Below, piece after piece: positions 1-11,625 of a stretch of 64,000 nt of DNA (positions are counted from its first letter, which is position 1; every line of letters begins with the position of its first letter). The stretch comes from Ashinkailepas kermadecensis. Its lineage: Eukaryota > Arthropoda > Thecostraca > Neolepadidae. The position numbers were made by a program, and so were the translations under genes. The stretch covers positions 124,001 to 188,000 of the forward strand of contig JAOTOM010003936.1 of NCBI GenBank assembly GCA_034440615.1, written 5' to 3'. The notes beneath the pieces are model-generated. The model did no database searches, was not told where the DNA came from, and saw nothing but the letters and a program-made list of their open reading frames with translations.

Positions 1-639
1 ATGCAAACACTCGCTCTTGTTGACTCTGGAGGCGGCAGATCTCGCTCGGCTGTCCGCCTCGATGCGACCGCCTGGATGCCCGCGCGTCGTCCGCACGCCT
101 CCGATGCCATCTGTCGCGGCGACACACCGGTGGGGTGCGCCGTGCATCCGGCATGCAGATTTGCACTTGATTTGCAGCCGTACGAGTCAATCGAATCACG
201 GCCTGTGCACCGTGCGCACGGGGGCCGGCGGGTTGTCGCCGACACGGCTGACGTGGCTGCGCTGTCAGCCGTGGAGCGGCTCGTGTTGTGACCGGTCGTG
301 ACGGCCGGCGCTGGGCGGGCCCCGGGAGCCGTCCAGGCCCCGGCTGTGACGCGCCCACCGTCGCCCGCTCCGACCGGCCTGTGCGGAGGAAAGGGAAGGG
401 TGCCGTGTCGCAATGCAAGTGCCGTCGAGTGATCGACGCGACACTTGGAACCGCAGGTGGTCTGTGCTGTTGTGTGTTAAGTCTGTTTGAGCAGTTTGAA
501 AGCGCATCAGGTAAAGACAAACAACATTGAGGTGGAATGCAAAGATTCAGTTTTTGTTATTAGCCGTTGTTTGTGTCCTAGTCTATTATACTATTTGCCC
601 ACATATTTAAGTGCAATGGACCTCTCTACCAAGTCGTAA

Positions 640-711
640 ACAGCCGATATCACCTGACGGTGGCAGGCTGGTACACCTCAATCACACACACACACACACA
701 CACACACACAG
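640..711 (+). repeat. Dispersed repeat fragment ending in (CA)n
   Basis: A short block containing the phrase GGTGGCAGGCTGG runs into about 14 CA dinucleotides. A related block with the same order (GCCGA, ATCACCT, GGTGGCAGGCTGG, then CA repeats) lies at 44548-44622. Sharing both the unique part and the CA tail suggests two copies of one retroelement 3' end with a (CA)n tail. The family is not recognised. Confidence 0.5.
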
Positions 712-1300
712 TGCAGTGTGAGTGTGTGTGCAATGAGTGTACCCTCTGCAAAGTGCAGAGGGTATGGACAAGTGTTATGGAGAGCGTGTCGCTCTGGCGC
801 TGGCACCATTCCACTCCACAATTGGAAAGTCGTGCCCAGTGCATCACATGCAGTTCTTATCAGTTGTTATCGCCCGACGCCTTGAATGCCACACCATACC
901 CGGCTGCGATGTTCCGACGAGTCGCCGCCCGGATTGTGTCGCGGGCGGAAAAATGCCGGCGCCTGAGCACGCGCTCGACCAAAACCATGATCCTGCTGCC
1001 TTTGCGGGCGGCCCGCAAAGGCTGCGGCGCAGAACCAGACGAGCTGCCCGGCTCGGTGAGGCCGACGCGGGCCGACGCGGGCCGACGTCGACACACGTGC
1101 CGGCGGCCGGATCGTGCGCCCGACGCGCCGCCGCAGCGCGTCTCGCCGTCGGAAGGCGTCAAACTGACCGTCGCTGGTGCGCGAAGCCGGCTGGGTGTCG
1201 AGACACGGGGCCGGGCGCGGCCGGCGTCGTCGCGCGCGTGGGTTACTCGCAGGTGGCGGGACGCGAGGCGTGACGTGACGTGACGTGACGCGCGCCTGTA

Positions 1301-1376
1301 ATCGGATCACGATGGGCGCTGAATCACCAGACCTGGTCGATGTGCCCCAAAACCCAAATAGCCAACCATCGGATCA
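1301..1376 (+). mobile_element. Ultra-short hairpin retro-unit with 9-bp TSD
   Basis: A 58-bp insertion (1310-1367) is flanked by the perfect direct repeat ATCGGATCA (1301-1309 and 1368-1376). It reads as a hairpin, GGGCGC paired with GTGCCC and ACCAG/CTGGT inside, followed by an A/C-rich tail ending in AAATAGCCAACC. Members with the same plan lie at 14524, 17992, 19897, 22144, 27531 and, truncated, 33389. It has no internal tRNA promoter boxes. The target duplication shows it was inserted, most likely by LINE-driven retrotransposition. Confidence 0.75.
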
Positions 1377-1659
1377 GTGCTCAGCCGCGCCGCCCGCTCG
1401 TCAAAGCCGCCGGCTGCGGTGTGTGTGCACGGCAGCGTTCGGAAACACTGGCCGCCGACCTTGCGTGACGTCACGCGTGCGGTGCGCTGTGGACGCCTCC
1501 GGCGTTGGTCGGCCGTTCGGCGTTCGCCGTGGACTGCGAGCGATCGACGCGAGCGGCGCCTTTGATCTTCTGCTGCGGCCACACCGCCCCAGGCCGCGAG
1601 GGAGTGACCAGCGTGTGTTGAGGACATCGTCGTCGGGTGACGGGGGGGGTGACGCGTTC

Positions 1660-1775
1660 GGATGTCCGGTGGGTGTCCTGGTATGTCCGGGTGGTGCCTT
1701 GGTATGTCCGGATGGTGTCCTGGTATGTCCCGATGGTGTCTTGGTATGTCAGGATGGTGTGTGTGTCCGATGGGT
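1660..1775 (+). repeat. Minisatellite, ~24-bp unit
   Basis: Around five diverged tandem copies of a GT-rich unit of the type GGTGTCCTGGTATGTCC. It lies in GC-rich sequence with no supported gene between 712 and 2275; long open frames there are side effects of high GC content and disagree between frames. Confidence 0.7.
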
Positions 1776-2275
1776 GGTGTGTGGATGTCCGGGCGTGAAT
1801 ATCTGCCGAGTGGTAGGAGTATAGGCGGGTGGCGGGCCTCCAGCTGGGTAGTGAGCCTCCTGCCGGGTAGTGGGCCCACGTGCAGGCGTCCCGACGGGTG
1901 GCGGGTGTGCAGGTGAGTGATGGCCGGCCGTGTGGCGGGTGTCAGGGCCGTCAGGTGGCCGGAGGACGGCCGGCAGGGCGGACGGCAGGGCGGCCGGTTC
2001 TGGCACCTCGGCACGCCCCCTGCAGGATGACATCGCGTGCCGACCACTGTGCGGCCGACGGACCGGCCGGTGAGCCGCCGGCGGCCGCCCCGCAGTCGGC
2101 AGACGGGGCCGCCGCTCGCAGGACCGCCGCCGTCCGCCGGCCGGCGTCGTCCGCAGGACTGGTCTGATGCCGGGAGACGCCTGGTGGGCCGGCTGGTGAC
2201 CTGAGGGCGAGCTTGACGTGTCCGAGGTCGTGTTGTGACGCGCGCCGAGTGAGCTCGCTGCTGGTCGCCACCGGG

Positions 2276-2445
2276 CGGCGAAGACGAAGACAGACGAAGG
2301 CGAAGACGAAGGCGAAGACGAAGGCGTAGACGAAGACGAAGGCGAAGACGAAGGCGAAGACGAAGGCGAAGGCGTAGACGAAGACGAAGGCGAAGACGAA
2401 GGCATAGACGAAGGCGAAGACGAAGGCGAAGACGAAGGCGAAGAC
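2276..2445 (+). repeat. 12-bp microsatellite-like array
   Basis: About 14 copies of GAAGACGAAGGC with a few T substitutions that create GTAGAC variants. It sits directly upstream of the exon candidate at 2474 and is open in that frame (Thr-Lys-Ala-Lys repeats), so the exon could extend into it, but nothing shows that it is translated. Confidence 0.8.
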
Positions 2446-2473
2446 GACTCAGCTGGTCGGCCGACAGTCAGAC

Positions 2474-2839
2474 ATGGAGAGTGGCGAGCGGCGCGCGGCG
2501 AGCCCGCGCGGCACGTCCGGCGGGCTCGCCCCGCCGCGCTCGTCGAGCCCGCGTCGGCGCCGACTCAGTCCGTGCGGCTCGCCGGGTCGGCGCGCCTCGC
2601 CCGGGCCGCGGGCTGGCGTCAGCCCGCGGGCCTCTCCCGGGCCGCGGGGCTCTCCCGGGCCGCGGGGCTCTCCCGGGCCGCGCCGCTCGCCCTGCCCGCG
2701 CGGCGCGAGCCCGCGAGCCGGCGCCAGCCCGGAGCCGGGCTCGTGCCGCCACCATCCGGAGACGCACGTGTACAACTCGCTGCCGAGTCGGCCGGTGCCC
2801 GACGACCGCCGACTGGGCAGGCGCGTGTGGAACTACCTG
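2474..2839 (+). CDS. Candidate coding exon, Ser/Pro/Arg-rich, unrecognised
   Basis: This open segment of 122 codons starts with ATG at 2474 and ends at a strong splice donor (CTG|GTGAGT) in phase 0. The first ~90 residues are low-complexity SPR/SPGPRG repeats, encoded by a GC-rich tandem repeat at about 2625-2695. The last ~25 residues (ETHVYNSLPSRPVPDD, then RRVWNYL) look like ordinary folded or conserved protein and are the best evidence for coding. The frame remains open upstream through the 12-bp array, so the ATG may not be the start. I do not recognise the family. It may share a transcript with the exon at 15940, or belong to the variable linker of WDR47; neither can be shown. The GC-rich composition keeps several frames open by chance, which lowers confidence. 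Confidence 0.35.
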
Positions 2840-4370
2840 GTGAGTCGCCCTGTCCGGCCGCCAGCAGGAGAGGCGGAGCTGGCGGTGGTGGCCCTGCCGC
2901 ACCCGACTGTCAGTGGGATGTTGACGTGGAGGGGGTGTGAGCGCGGTCGGTTGTCCCCTTCCTCCTCTCCCCTTCGCGCTGTCCGACCACGAGCAGGCGG
3001 CTCGGGAGATGTAGCTCGCTCATGGTGACGGCTATCAGTCCTACCCCACCTGGCTGCCAGTGAGACGTTGACGTGGAGGAATGGTCGGAGTAGTTGGCTG
3101 GTGTCTCCGCCTTTTCGCTCTGTCCAGTCGTGCACAGTCGTCTCTGAGGAAGAGGCGTTGACGCCCGCGGCACTTGGTTGTTCGGTCTCGTTCGGCTGTC
3201 GGCAGAAGATTGATACGGAGGAGGGGCTGGAAGTGCTTGGTTGCCGTCCACCTACCAGCCTGTCGTTCAATAGGTGGTTGTGATGGAAATGTCTGTCTTC
3301 CAACTTGTTCCCGCCACTGCAGCGGCGAGAACAAGTTGGCTGCTTAAAAACAAGCTGGCCGAACACACATCCCAACCGTATCTCTGCTGGCGAACCTGGC
3401 CCTGTCCCTGACGGCGTCCCGAACCGTATCCCTGACGGCGTCCCCGGTTGTTTGCTATGTCCGGATTGGTCGATCGATTGACTGAGTGGCTATTGTGCTT
3501 GACTGCAGCGTGGATTTTATTTCCATGTTTGGATTTGGAAGACATAATTGTATAGTCATCAATTTCGAGGAATGTAGCTTTTTTCATATTTGTCGTCAGA
3601 AATTCCGCGCTACATACCCTGACTATGGAGTGCTTAATTTTGGTTAGTAGTTTAATAACATCTAGATTAGGAAAAATATGTGCAACAAAGTTGGTCCAAG
3701 AACACAAACACCGGCCTGGTTTCCTTCGATTATTGTAGATTGTTCTACTACCGGACTGTAAATCTGGCTTTCAGAACCAACGGTTTTGGTACTCTTATCA
3801 AATAGCTAGAGTTTCGTCAATGATCAAGACCATTCCTTTGGCCGCGAATACTCCCAATGTGGAATATTGTCCTGTATAGGCCCAGCCTGCAGACCGTTCG
3901 GTTGCGATAATGATTGATGACCGACAGCCGTGTCAGGTCACAACTTACTCGTCAGCTATGCTTGCCGTACGTTTTGTTTTAAGTTGACAGTTAGTTTTCT
4001 TCTGTAGAGTTGTTCAGTGAAGTGACACCATACGCCATGCGGAACTGCCGTGCGGTCTTTGGATTTCAAAGGAGAGTTGGTAGTTCACGTAAATGCAAGA
4101 CCATGGCACCCACCTAAAAATCTAACGTTTCTGGGAAAATATGATGTATATTGAGTATGTCATTCCACTGAAACACCCTGGACGGAAAATTCGTTCATGT
4201 AGCATAGAAGAACAGGATGTAAAATTGCTTACGTAGCTAGAAATTGTGGTACCAGTTGCTTTACGTATAGTTGTGCGTTGCCGGCGCGGTCCTATTCGGG
4301 GACAATTTCTGCTTGCAGGGTGTATTTCGAGTGTGCGTGTGGCCATAGCACAGTCGCGAATCAGACACTG
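2840..4370. other. No supported gene
   Basis: After the donor at 2840 there is a loose ~145-bp duplication (a block near 2907 resembles one near 3056, sharing GTTGACGTGGAGG). From 3450 onward the sequence becomes AT-richer with scattered short open frames on both strands. I see no splice-consistent exon or family motif. Confidence 0.5.
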
Positions 4371-4372
4371 TC

Positions 4373-4481
4373 CGGCTCATTTTGTCAACACAATATATCC
4401 GGCTCATTTTATCCACACAACACATCCCGATCATTTTGCCTACACATATTACATCCAGCTCATTTTGTATACACACACGCG

Positions 4482-4579
<98 letters not shown>

Positions 4580-4830
4580 GCGTATGTTCTCTACACAGGT
4601 ACATCCCGCCTATTTTGTCTACGCAGGTATATCCTGGCTATTTCGTCTACACATATGCGCATGTGTGTGAACAAAATGAGCACTGTTTCTTGCTCATTTT
4701 GTTCAGACATATTACGCTCATGTTGTCTACACTACGAGATCCGGCTCATTTTCTGTACACACATATATCCTGTTCAGTTTCTCTACACCGATATAACTGG
4801 CATATTTTGTTCGTGCACAAAGTTGTCGGC
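4373..4830 (+). repeat. ~26-bp minisatellite containing a (CA)n(TA)n microsatellite
   Basis: Degenerate copies of a unit of the form TCCGGCTCATTTTGT plus CTACACA and ATAT flank both sides of a microsatellite: CA repeats at about 4471-4505 continue into about 35 TA repeats to 4576. The microsatellite occupies exactly the TACACAYATAT part of one unit, so it appears to be an expansion inside the minisatellite. Confidence 0.75.
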
Positions 4831-5315
4831 GGCCGGGAGCGTGCCTAATATTCATTCGATTATTTTAGTACTGAATTAGTTTACATAATACATCTATAAT
4901 AATGTAATGCACATACATAGTGCATTAAATTCAATACATAGTACTGAATTAGTGACAACCAGCTGCATATTGCATACGATTGCAGCCGCTGCGTGCTGTT
5001 GGCGGCCGTGTCCCTCGGCAACAGCAGCCAGCCCGGGAGAGCGCCGTGTTTGGCGGCCGGCCCTGCACCAGAATGTGCTCCACGAGCTGCTCCACGAGCC
5101 GGGGAACGGAACGGCCGAGTACCCACCGTGACTGATGAGAACAAACGGGCGGAAGTAATTGGTCGACGAAGCGGAAACCCGACATCAGCAGTGGCGTGTC
5201 GTGGACGATCACCAGGCGCCCGGCACAATTTCCTCGTGGGAACCGAGGTAATTTGGTCGCCCTGGTTTGAGGTAGGAAAGGTTTTGGTTGGTTTTGCTAG
5301 GAGCACCGTCAAGGC

Positions 5316-6356
5316 AGCGGCTGGGTTATGTAGAGAGTTGGGGTCCGTTGCCGTCACACGATGCGCCGGTGCGTTCTGTCACGCTGCGGCTGGGTTATGT
5401 AGAGAGTTGGGGTCCGTTGCCGTCACACGATGCGCCGGTGCGTTCTGTCACGCTGCGGCTGGGTTATGTAGAGAGTTGGGGTCCGTTGCCGTCGCACGAT
5501 GCGCCGGTGCGTTCTGTCACGCAGCGGCTGGGTTATGTAGAGAGTTGGGGTCCGTTGCCGTCACACGATGCGCCGGTGCGTTCTGTCACGCTGCGGCTGG
5601 GTTATGTAGAGAGTTGGGGTCCGTTGCCGTCACACGATGCGCCGGTGCGTTCTGTCACGCTGCGGCTGGGTTATGTAGAGAGGTGGGGTCCGTTGCCGTC
5701 ACACGATGCGCCGGTGCGTTCTGTCACGCTGCGGCTGGGTTATGTAGAGAGGTGGGGTCCGTTGCCGTCACACGATGTGCCGGTGCGTTCTGTCACGCTG
5801 CGGCTGGGTTATGTAGAGAGTTGGGGTCCGTTGCCGTCACACGATGCGCCGGTGCGTTCTGTCACGCTGCGGCTGGGTTATGTAGAGAGTTGGGGTCCGT
5901 TGCCGTCGCACGATGCGCCGGTGCGTTCTGTCACGCTGCGGCTGGGTTATGTAGAGAGTTGGGGTCCGTTGCCGTCGCACGATGCGCCGGTGCGTTCTGT
6001 CACGCTGCGGCTGGGTTATGTAGAGAGTTGGGGTCCGTTGCCGTCACACGATGCGCCGGTGCGTTCTGTCACGCTGCGGCTGGGTTATGTAGAGAGTTGG
6101 GGTCCGTTGCCGTCACACGATGCGCCGGTGCGTTCTGTCACGCTGCGGCTGGGTTATGTAGAGAGGTGGGGTCCGTTGCCGTCACACGATGCGCCGGTGC
6201 GTTCTGTCACGCTGCGGCTGGGTTATGTAGAGAGGTGGGTCCGTTGCCGTCACACGATGCGCCGGTGCGTTCTGTCACGCTGCGGCTGGGTTATGTAGAG
6301 AGGTGGGGTCCGTTGCCGTCACACGATGCGCCGGTGCGTTCTGTCACGCTGCGTGT
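5316..6356 (+). repeat. 69-bp satellite, 15 copies
   Basis: Fifteen tandem copies of a 69-bp unit, nearly identical. The variation is mostly GAGTTGGGG versus GAGGTGGGG and CACACGATG versus CGCACGATG. Because 69 is a multiple of three, two frames stay open across the array: one gives a 23-residue Cys-rich repeat (RELGSVAVTRCAGAFCHA), the other a repeat with WGPLPSHDAPVRSVTLR. A single-base deletion in the fourteenth unit (near 6236) breaks the first frame. There is no signal peptide, splice site or conserved motif, so I treat it as non-coding satellite. Confidence 0.9.
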
Positions 6357-7851
6357 CAAAATTGCTAGCTGGTCTACTTGTCGGGTCAGTTCCATAAACT
6401 TCTGAAAATTGAATGAAAGCTCGCGCTTGATGACAATTATTTTTGACATCACCTTTTCTTTTTGACATATTTAAGTGCCATGTTTATTTTTGTTTTTGCT
6501 ACGGGATATGAGTGAGATTTGCGTTTTAAATGGCAGCAATACTGCCGACCGGTAAAGGCAGCAGATACACTACTCACATCATCATCATCATCATCATCAA
6601 ACAATCGACGATAGTCATGGAAAGTCACTCATGAAAAGGCATTATCCATATACGTTTGCACGTTTTTGTTCATATCAGTCTGCTCTTTTGCCGTCACCCT
6701 CCTCGACCCGCACTCTACAGAAAAAAAATCAATTTTAGGACACTGCGTTGGTTTATGATTGCCATGCAGCGATGGTGGACGTACCTCGGTGCTACGTGTA
6801 AAAAAAAACGTACGGGGAGACGTCCATTACCGTGCTGAGATGGTGGTCGTATTGCAGTGTTACGTGTCAGAAAAGCGTATAGAGAGAGAGAGAGACTCAT
6901 TCTCTGCATCCTCACCGCCGTTGTTCTTTTTTTTCCTCGGGCTTCTTCCGGGGTGTATATGTGCCAACTCCTACAGTCGTCGCGTGTCGAAGTTCAATTT
7001 GAACCGTACCTCGGAAGTGTTGTGGTGCGTTAGCCGCGTTACGTGAAGATGATTCAAATGTGAGCATGCTGTAATTTTTAACCTTGCCAGGATAAAAATG
7101 AACTGGTGACGGTCCCGAGATGGGGCTGAAACCGGTTGTCCTAAAAGCCATCTTTGACTTGGCGCTTGAAGTAGCCATGATCTCAATTTGCTATGAACGT
7201 CTCGTTTTCCATCTCGCAACACTATCCAATCCATCATTGTTCACATTTCTGACCAATGCATCATTTCATTTGCCTATTATTCAAGCTATTTCAGGTATAT
7301 GCAGGGCTGGATTTGTGCTTTGCAATTATGGATGTGGAGAGGAATTTTGTTGTGTAATCAAATATGGGGAGTAGGTTTTTTTCTACCAATCTGTGACCTC
7401 AGAATATCAGCTTCTACTTTCCAGTGAATCTTCGGCACTTTATCCGGAGCCATTCATTGCCAAACAGCATTATTCAACATCAAAGCGGGAAAATGAGAAG
7501 ATAAGTTTCTGGAGAGATAAGTTTCTGATGTTCTGGATGCCAAAAATCCAGGATCAAGCTAGTTTCCCGACCGTGGGTGTATGACATATACGTATGACTC
7601 ACTGCCGTCAGGGCGGTGTGGTATGTTAGTCTGATCATCCCCGACATGGCGTGTTGCGGTGTGCCACGTCGAGAGTCGAGCGGTAGGGCCGCGTCTGCAC
7701 GCGCCGTATTAGACTTGTGCGGTGACGTCATTCCTGATCGGCCCGCTTCCAGTTATGGTGTCGGCGCTGTGGATTTCGAGGGTATGCCGGGGAGTGGGGT
7801 ATGGTAGCGTGCGCAGGGCTGGTGATGATAGTGGTCATTTCACGCCGGTTT
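6357..7851. other. No supported gene; AT-rich
   Basis: Moderately AT-rich sequence with a short (CAT)n run near 6580 and a GA microsatellite near 6880. A phrase repeats at about 6765 and 6835 (GATGGTGG, CGTATT/CGTACC and TACGTGT). Reading frames are short and unsupported on both strands. Confidence 0.5.
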
Positions 7852-8068
7852 CAATTCGGAAGGGCGAGGTGGGGATGGTCTAGTGGTTAAGGTGTTTGGC
7901 TTTGGATACCAAGATCCCGTGTTCAACAATCGCACCGCTCGGGACATTTCCCAATCCCGCGTCCCACCGGTGAAACCGTGTGGGCGGCGCCATTAGCCGT
8001 GATTGTGCATGAAGTGCGTCATGAACCATCCAATAAACAATAAACGAAACAAACAATTCTGAAGGGCG
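7852..8068 (+). mobile_element. tRNA-derived SINE (family 3) with ~15-bp TSD
   Basis: A 187-bp insertion (7867-8053) begins with a tRNA-like 5' half (GGGATGGTCTAGTGGTTAAG resembles an A box) and a degraded B box (GTGTTCAACAATC). The 3' body contains GGCGCCATTAGCCGTGA and ends in an AATAAACAATAAACG tail. It is flanked by CAATTCGGAAGGGCG (7852-7866) and CAATTCTGAAGGGCG (8054-8068), one mismatch apart. The right duplication covers the 5' edge of the neighbouring SINE, so this copy inserted later. A 3' fragment of the same family is at about 14437-14490. Confidence 0.75.
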
Positions 8069-8236
8069 TCGGTGGTTCAGTGGCTACGCGGAGCGTCTGG
8101 CCGGCCAGAGGTACCGGGTTCAATTCCCCGCGGTGCCCGCCCTTCTTGCCGGCGCGGGGTGAGAGGCAGGCGCCGCCATATAGCCTCAGCTGCTCACTGC
8201 GTTGTAGGGCCACAACCGCCACCACCATCAATTCTG
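8054..8236 (+). mobile_element. tRNA-derived SINE (family 1) with 8-bp TSD
   Basis: The tRNA-like head starts GGGCGTCGGTGGTTCAGTGG (A box) and has a B box, GGTTCAATTCC, at 8117-8127. The body contains GTGAGAGGCAGGCG and CCTCAGCTGCT and ends in a CCA-rich tail. CAATTCTG flanks both sides (8054-8061, 8229-8236). Other members are at 21228-21365 and 22121-22345. The head resembles a tRNA but the anticodon arm is distorted, so this is not a functional tRNA gene. Confidence 0.8.
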
Positions 8237-10105
8237 GCTCGGGCACATATTCTACAGCACGGCGCGGGTTGGTGGCCACCGAAGAGGTGGCTGTTCCACT
8301 TCAGGTCGCCAATATTGAGTTGGAGGTCTTAGAGTTGAGCTGCAGATGGCTCTCGGAATGTTTGCAGTTACGTGCTGCAATTAATTTTCGGTTGGTGGCA
8401 GTGTAACGTCCCAGTCGTGAATTGCGCCCTCGGGCAATTTGCTTCTTAGAATGTTTGCAATGCTTGCGTTCATATTCGCAGCGTTGGCGTCTTTTCGAGT
8501 GATTTGAAGACCCCACGAAATGTTTGAAACACTGAGTCGTGCTCCTGTTCGATGTCGACAGCATTATCTTAACAACAACACGCATCCAGCGAAAGGCCGT
8601 GGATGGGTCACGGGAGCTCGTTGTCGGCATGTCGTGCCCCGGATTGGCACCGTAGCCGTTCACGTGCAGGTGACTGATGCCGTTCGGATCGTGTGGCAAT
8701 AGCACCCTCTTCGATCGAACGGCTTCATCCACGAGTGATATCTCTCGCCCTGAACGGCGTCGCGCGTCCGTGAATAATTCATGGTGCCTAATGCGCAGCC
8801 GCCGCGGCCTCATCTTTATTCACGGCTCGCGGTGTGTTATTCGCCCGTCCCGGCCACGTCTGGGATTCGAATTGCAGCGCCGCCATGTGAGGCGGACAAA
8901 TTGGCGCCATTTCCGTGTCCAGCGCTCCCGGACTGGCTCGCCCGAGTCCCTCCGTCGAGTGGAAGGCGCGAGGCTCTGCCTGCCGCAACGGGTGGACGGA
9001 CACCGGTGGGGAAACAGGGGGCGAGTTGAGGGCGCCCGCGCCTACCTGAGAGACGATATCAGCATCGTTCCCATGGCGCCGCACGAAGACCGGCGATTTG
9101 GGACGGCTGCGGCTGCGGCTGCGGGTTTGCCGGCGACGGTTGTGACGCCGCTGGCGGGTGGGACGCTGCGGCCGGCGTCCGTGCCGGCCGGGGGCCTCGC
9201 CGACGACCGCGACCGGTCCCTTCTCCTGGGATAAATCAGAGTGCCGACGGGCGGCGTCCACGATTGGGCGCTGGTCACCGCCGGGCGCCCTCCGTTATTA
9301 GAAAGCGGGAGTGTTTCGGTCCGAGTGAAAACAGTCGACTGGGTGGAGCGACGTCGAGCCGCCGCCGGGCTTCCCGGCCGCGGATGTGCCGCCGGCGACG
9401 GCGGCGTTTCGCGCGTTCCGCGCGCGCGCCCCGCTCCGAAATGGCGCCGCTTGTTTTCCCACGGGCGGCGGCCGGTCACCGGTCGCGCGCTCGGTTTCCG
9501 GCCGGCCGCGCCGCGCGCCGCGTTTCGCCACACACCGCGGCCTGGCGTTGGGCGTGACGTGTGTGGCGCGCGGTCGGGCGCGAGCGCAACGCGTTCGCGC
9601 CCGACTGGCGGCGGCGGCGGTGGCGCATTCGTGCCGACCGGCTGCACCCGAGTGGTGTGCGGCCCACGTGACGGGAGCTTGTCGGCTGGGAATTAGCTGC
9701 CGTGCCGCCGGTGCAGTTGACGTGCCTGCGCGCAGGGGCGGATCCGGGAATTGTCGCGTGGGCGCACTCGTCTGGAGGGTTCTCGCCGGTGGGGCGCCTT
9801 CGGCTCAAAGTCCGTTGAGCGGGAGGAGGGGGGGGGGGTGCACTTGAACCTCTCCCGATGGATAGACGTCCGCTTTAATCGGGGGACACATGTCCCCAGT
9901 GTTCGCCCGCCTGTATCCGCCCCTGTGTCCGCAAGTCTCCGAATTATTAGCTGGCCAAAGCAGGATGGATTTCGGTGACGATGCCCAGGCCCGACCACAT
10001 GCCATGCCGCTCCCAGCACGGACGCATCTTAATCGTCGCGTCTGCACCTGCATCGTCATCCCCGCCCCACGCCTCCATCACCTTCCCAATCGCCGCCCAA
10101 TGCCA
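8237..10105. other. GC-rich stretch without a supported gene
   Basis: GC- and CpG-rich from about 8780 to 9900, with overlapping long frames on both strands that share no splice signals or family motifs. A CpG island or promoter is possible but no start site can be named. Confidence 0.45.
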
Positions 10106-10109
10106 TCCA

Positions 10110-10330
10110 CGCCCTTGCTCCACGTCATCCCCGCCACATGTTGTCCATCTCCATGCCACGTCATCCCCGCCACATGTTGTCCATCCCCATGCCACGCCAT
10201 CCCCGCCACATGTTGTGTCCATCCCCATGCCACGCCATCCCCGTCACATGTGTCCATCCCCATGCCACGCCATCCCCGCCACATGCTGTGTCCATCCCCA
10301 TGCCACCCCATCCCCGCCATGCTGCATTGG
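10110..10330 (+). repeat. Minisatellite, ~36-bp unit
   Basis: About six copies of a unit built from CATCCCCGCCACATG, then TTGTCCATCCCCATGCCACG, with small length changes between copies. Open frames here simply track the repeat. Confidence 0.8.
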
Positions 10331-10399
10331 TAGGCTCCGTGTCCACCCCGCGACATGTTGCGTCCATCCCCTCCCCACACCATCCCAGCATCATGTCCA

Positions 10400-11280
10400 T
10401 TCCCACCCCTATCGCCACGTCAGCTCAGCCAACACCAGCACAATATTCCCATCCTGTCCCTGTACCCTGTCCCTGTCTCACGACCTCTTAAACCGACGCC
10501 TGCAATCGTCCGTGAATGGTGTTCTGTCTCCAATTTGCGTTGTGATTTATGATGATGGATTTACGTGCACTATGTATCTGCGGTAATGTCATTAACATCA
10601 GGGAATAGCGAGCGGTAATGACCGCCACTGCGGTCGCCTGGTGTGCTTAATGTACATTAAACGAACGTGCCAAGTAGTTACCCGAGCCAATTATTGTCCA
10701 GCGCTGCTCGGGCGCTTCTGAAGGTGTAGCGCCGCGGTGGTAGCTGTCTGGTGGTGGTGGAGGTTGGGGTGGGGGAGGGGGTTAGTGGCTCGCTGTTTTC
10801 GGCGTCGGTCGTGTGTGGCTGTGGTGAAAACTGGTCAGTTCCCGCCACTCATGTTATTACTGTCTGATTGGAAATTGACCTTCGAACGTTCAGGCCGTAT
10901 AGTATCACCTTTATCAAAGTCAAGCATGCCATTCAGAATAAACTTCGTGATGAATGCTGAACACTTTCCACGTGTAGCTTGTTGTACGGTCCCTCGACAA
11001 TATCCACTAGTTATGCGGTTTCGGACAGTATATCGGACGGTTATCGGACAGCGTGTTTGGATAGTTCGTGGAAAACAGCACCACGTGAGATATTTGAATG
11101 GCAACTCAACAAAAAAAACTTAATTTCTTACATTGCACGATGACTACTCGTATTATATCCACAAATACATTTATCATGATTATGGGCGTCTGTAACAGCC
11201 ATATATGTGTAGTTTTTGTAGGAACAGGCAGAAGTGCGGCAGGTATTTTGACGCTCATCAGCCCCCACCCCCCATCATGT
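10400..11280. other. No supported gene
   Basis: Mixed-composition sequence. A - strand frame at 10835-11104 (89 residues, Arg/Thr-rich) is mildly protein-like but has no recognised motif or splice context. Confidence 0.4.
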
Positions 11281-11284
11281 ATTC

Positions 11285-11625
11285 GTGTTCGGATCCGCGT
11301 TTCTCGACTGTGGTCGTGTTCGGATCCGTGTTGCTCGGCTGTGGTCGTGTTTGGATCCGTGTTGCTCGGCTGTGATCGTGTTCGGATCCGTGTTGCTCGG
11401 CTGTGGTCGTGTTCGGATCCGTGTTTCTCGGCTGTGGTCGTGTTTGGATCCGTGTTTCTCGGCTGTGGTCGTGTTCTGATCCGGGTTTCTCGGCTGTGGT
11501 CGTGCTCGGATCTGTGTTGCTCGGCTGTGGTCGTGTTCGGATCCGTGTTCCTCTGCTGTGGTCGTGTTCGGATCCGCGTTTCTCAGCTGTGGTCGTGCTC
11601 GAATCCGTGTTGCTCGGCCGTGAGC
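11285..11625 (+). repeat. Minisatellite, 31-bp unit, ~11 copies
   Basis: Tandem copies of GTGTTGCTCGGCTGTGGTCG followed by TGTTCGGATCC, so nearly every unit carries a BamHI-type GGATCC. Variation is limited to a few positions (TTG/TTT, GGT/GAT). Confidence 0.88.

Noticed and set aside
8064..8145. Functional tRNA gene
   Set aside because: A and B boxes are present, but the anticodon arm does not fold with a 7-nt loop, and the element has a SINE body and target duplication. The same applies to 25031, 33121 and 38452.
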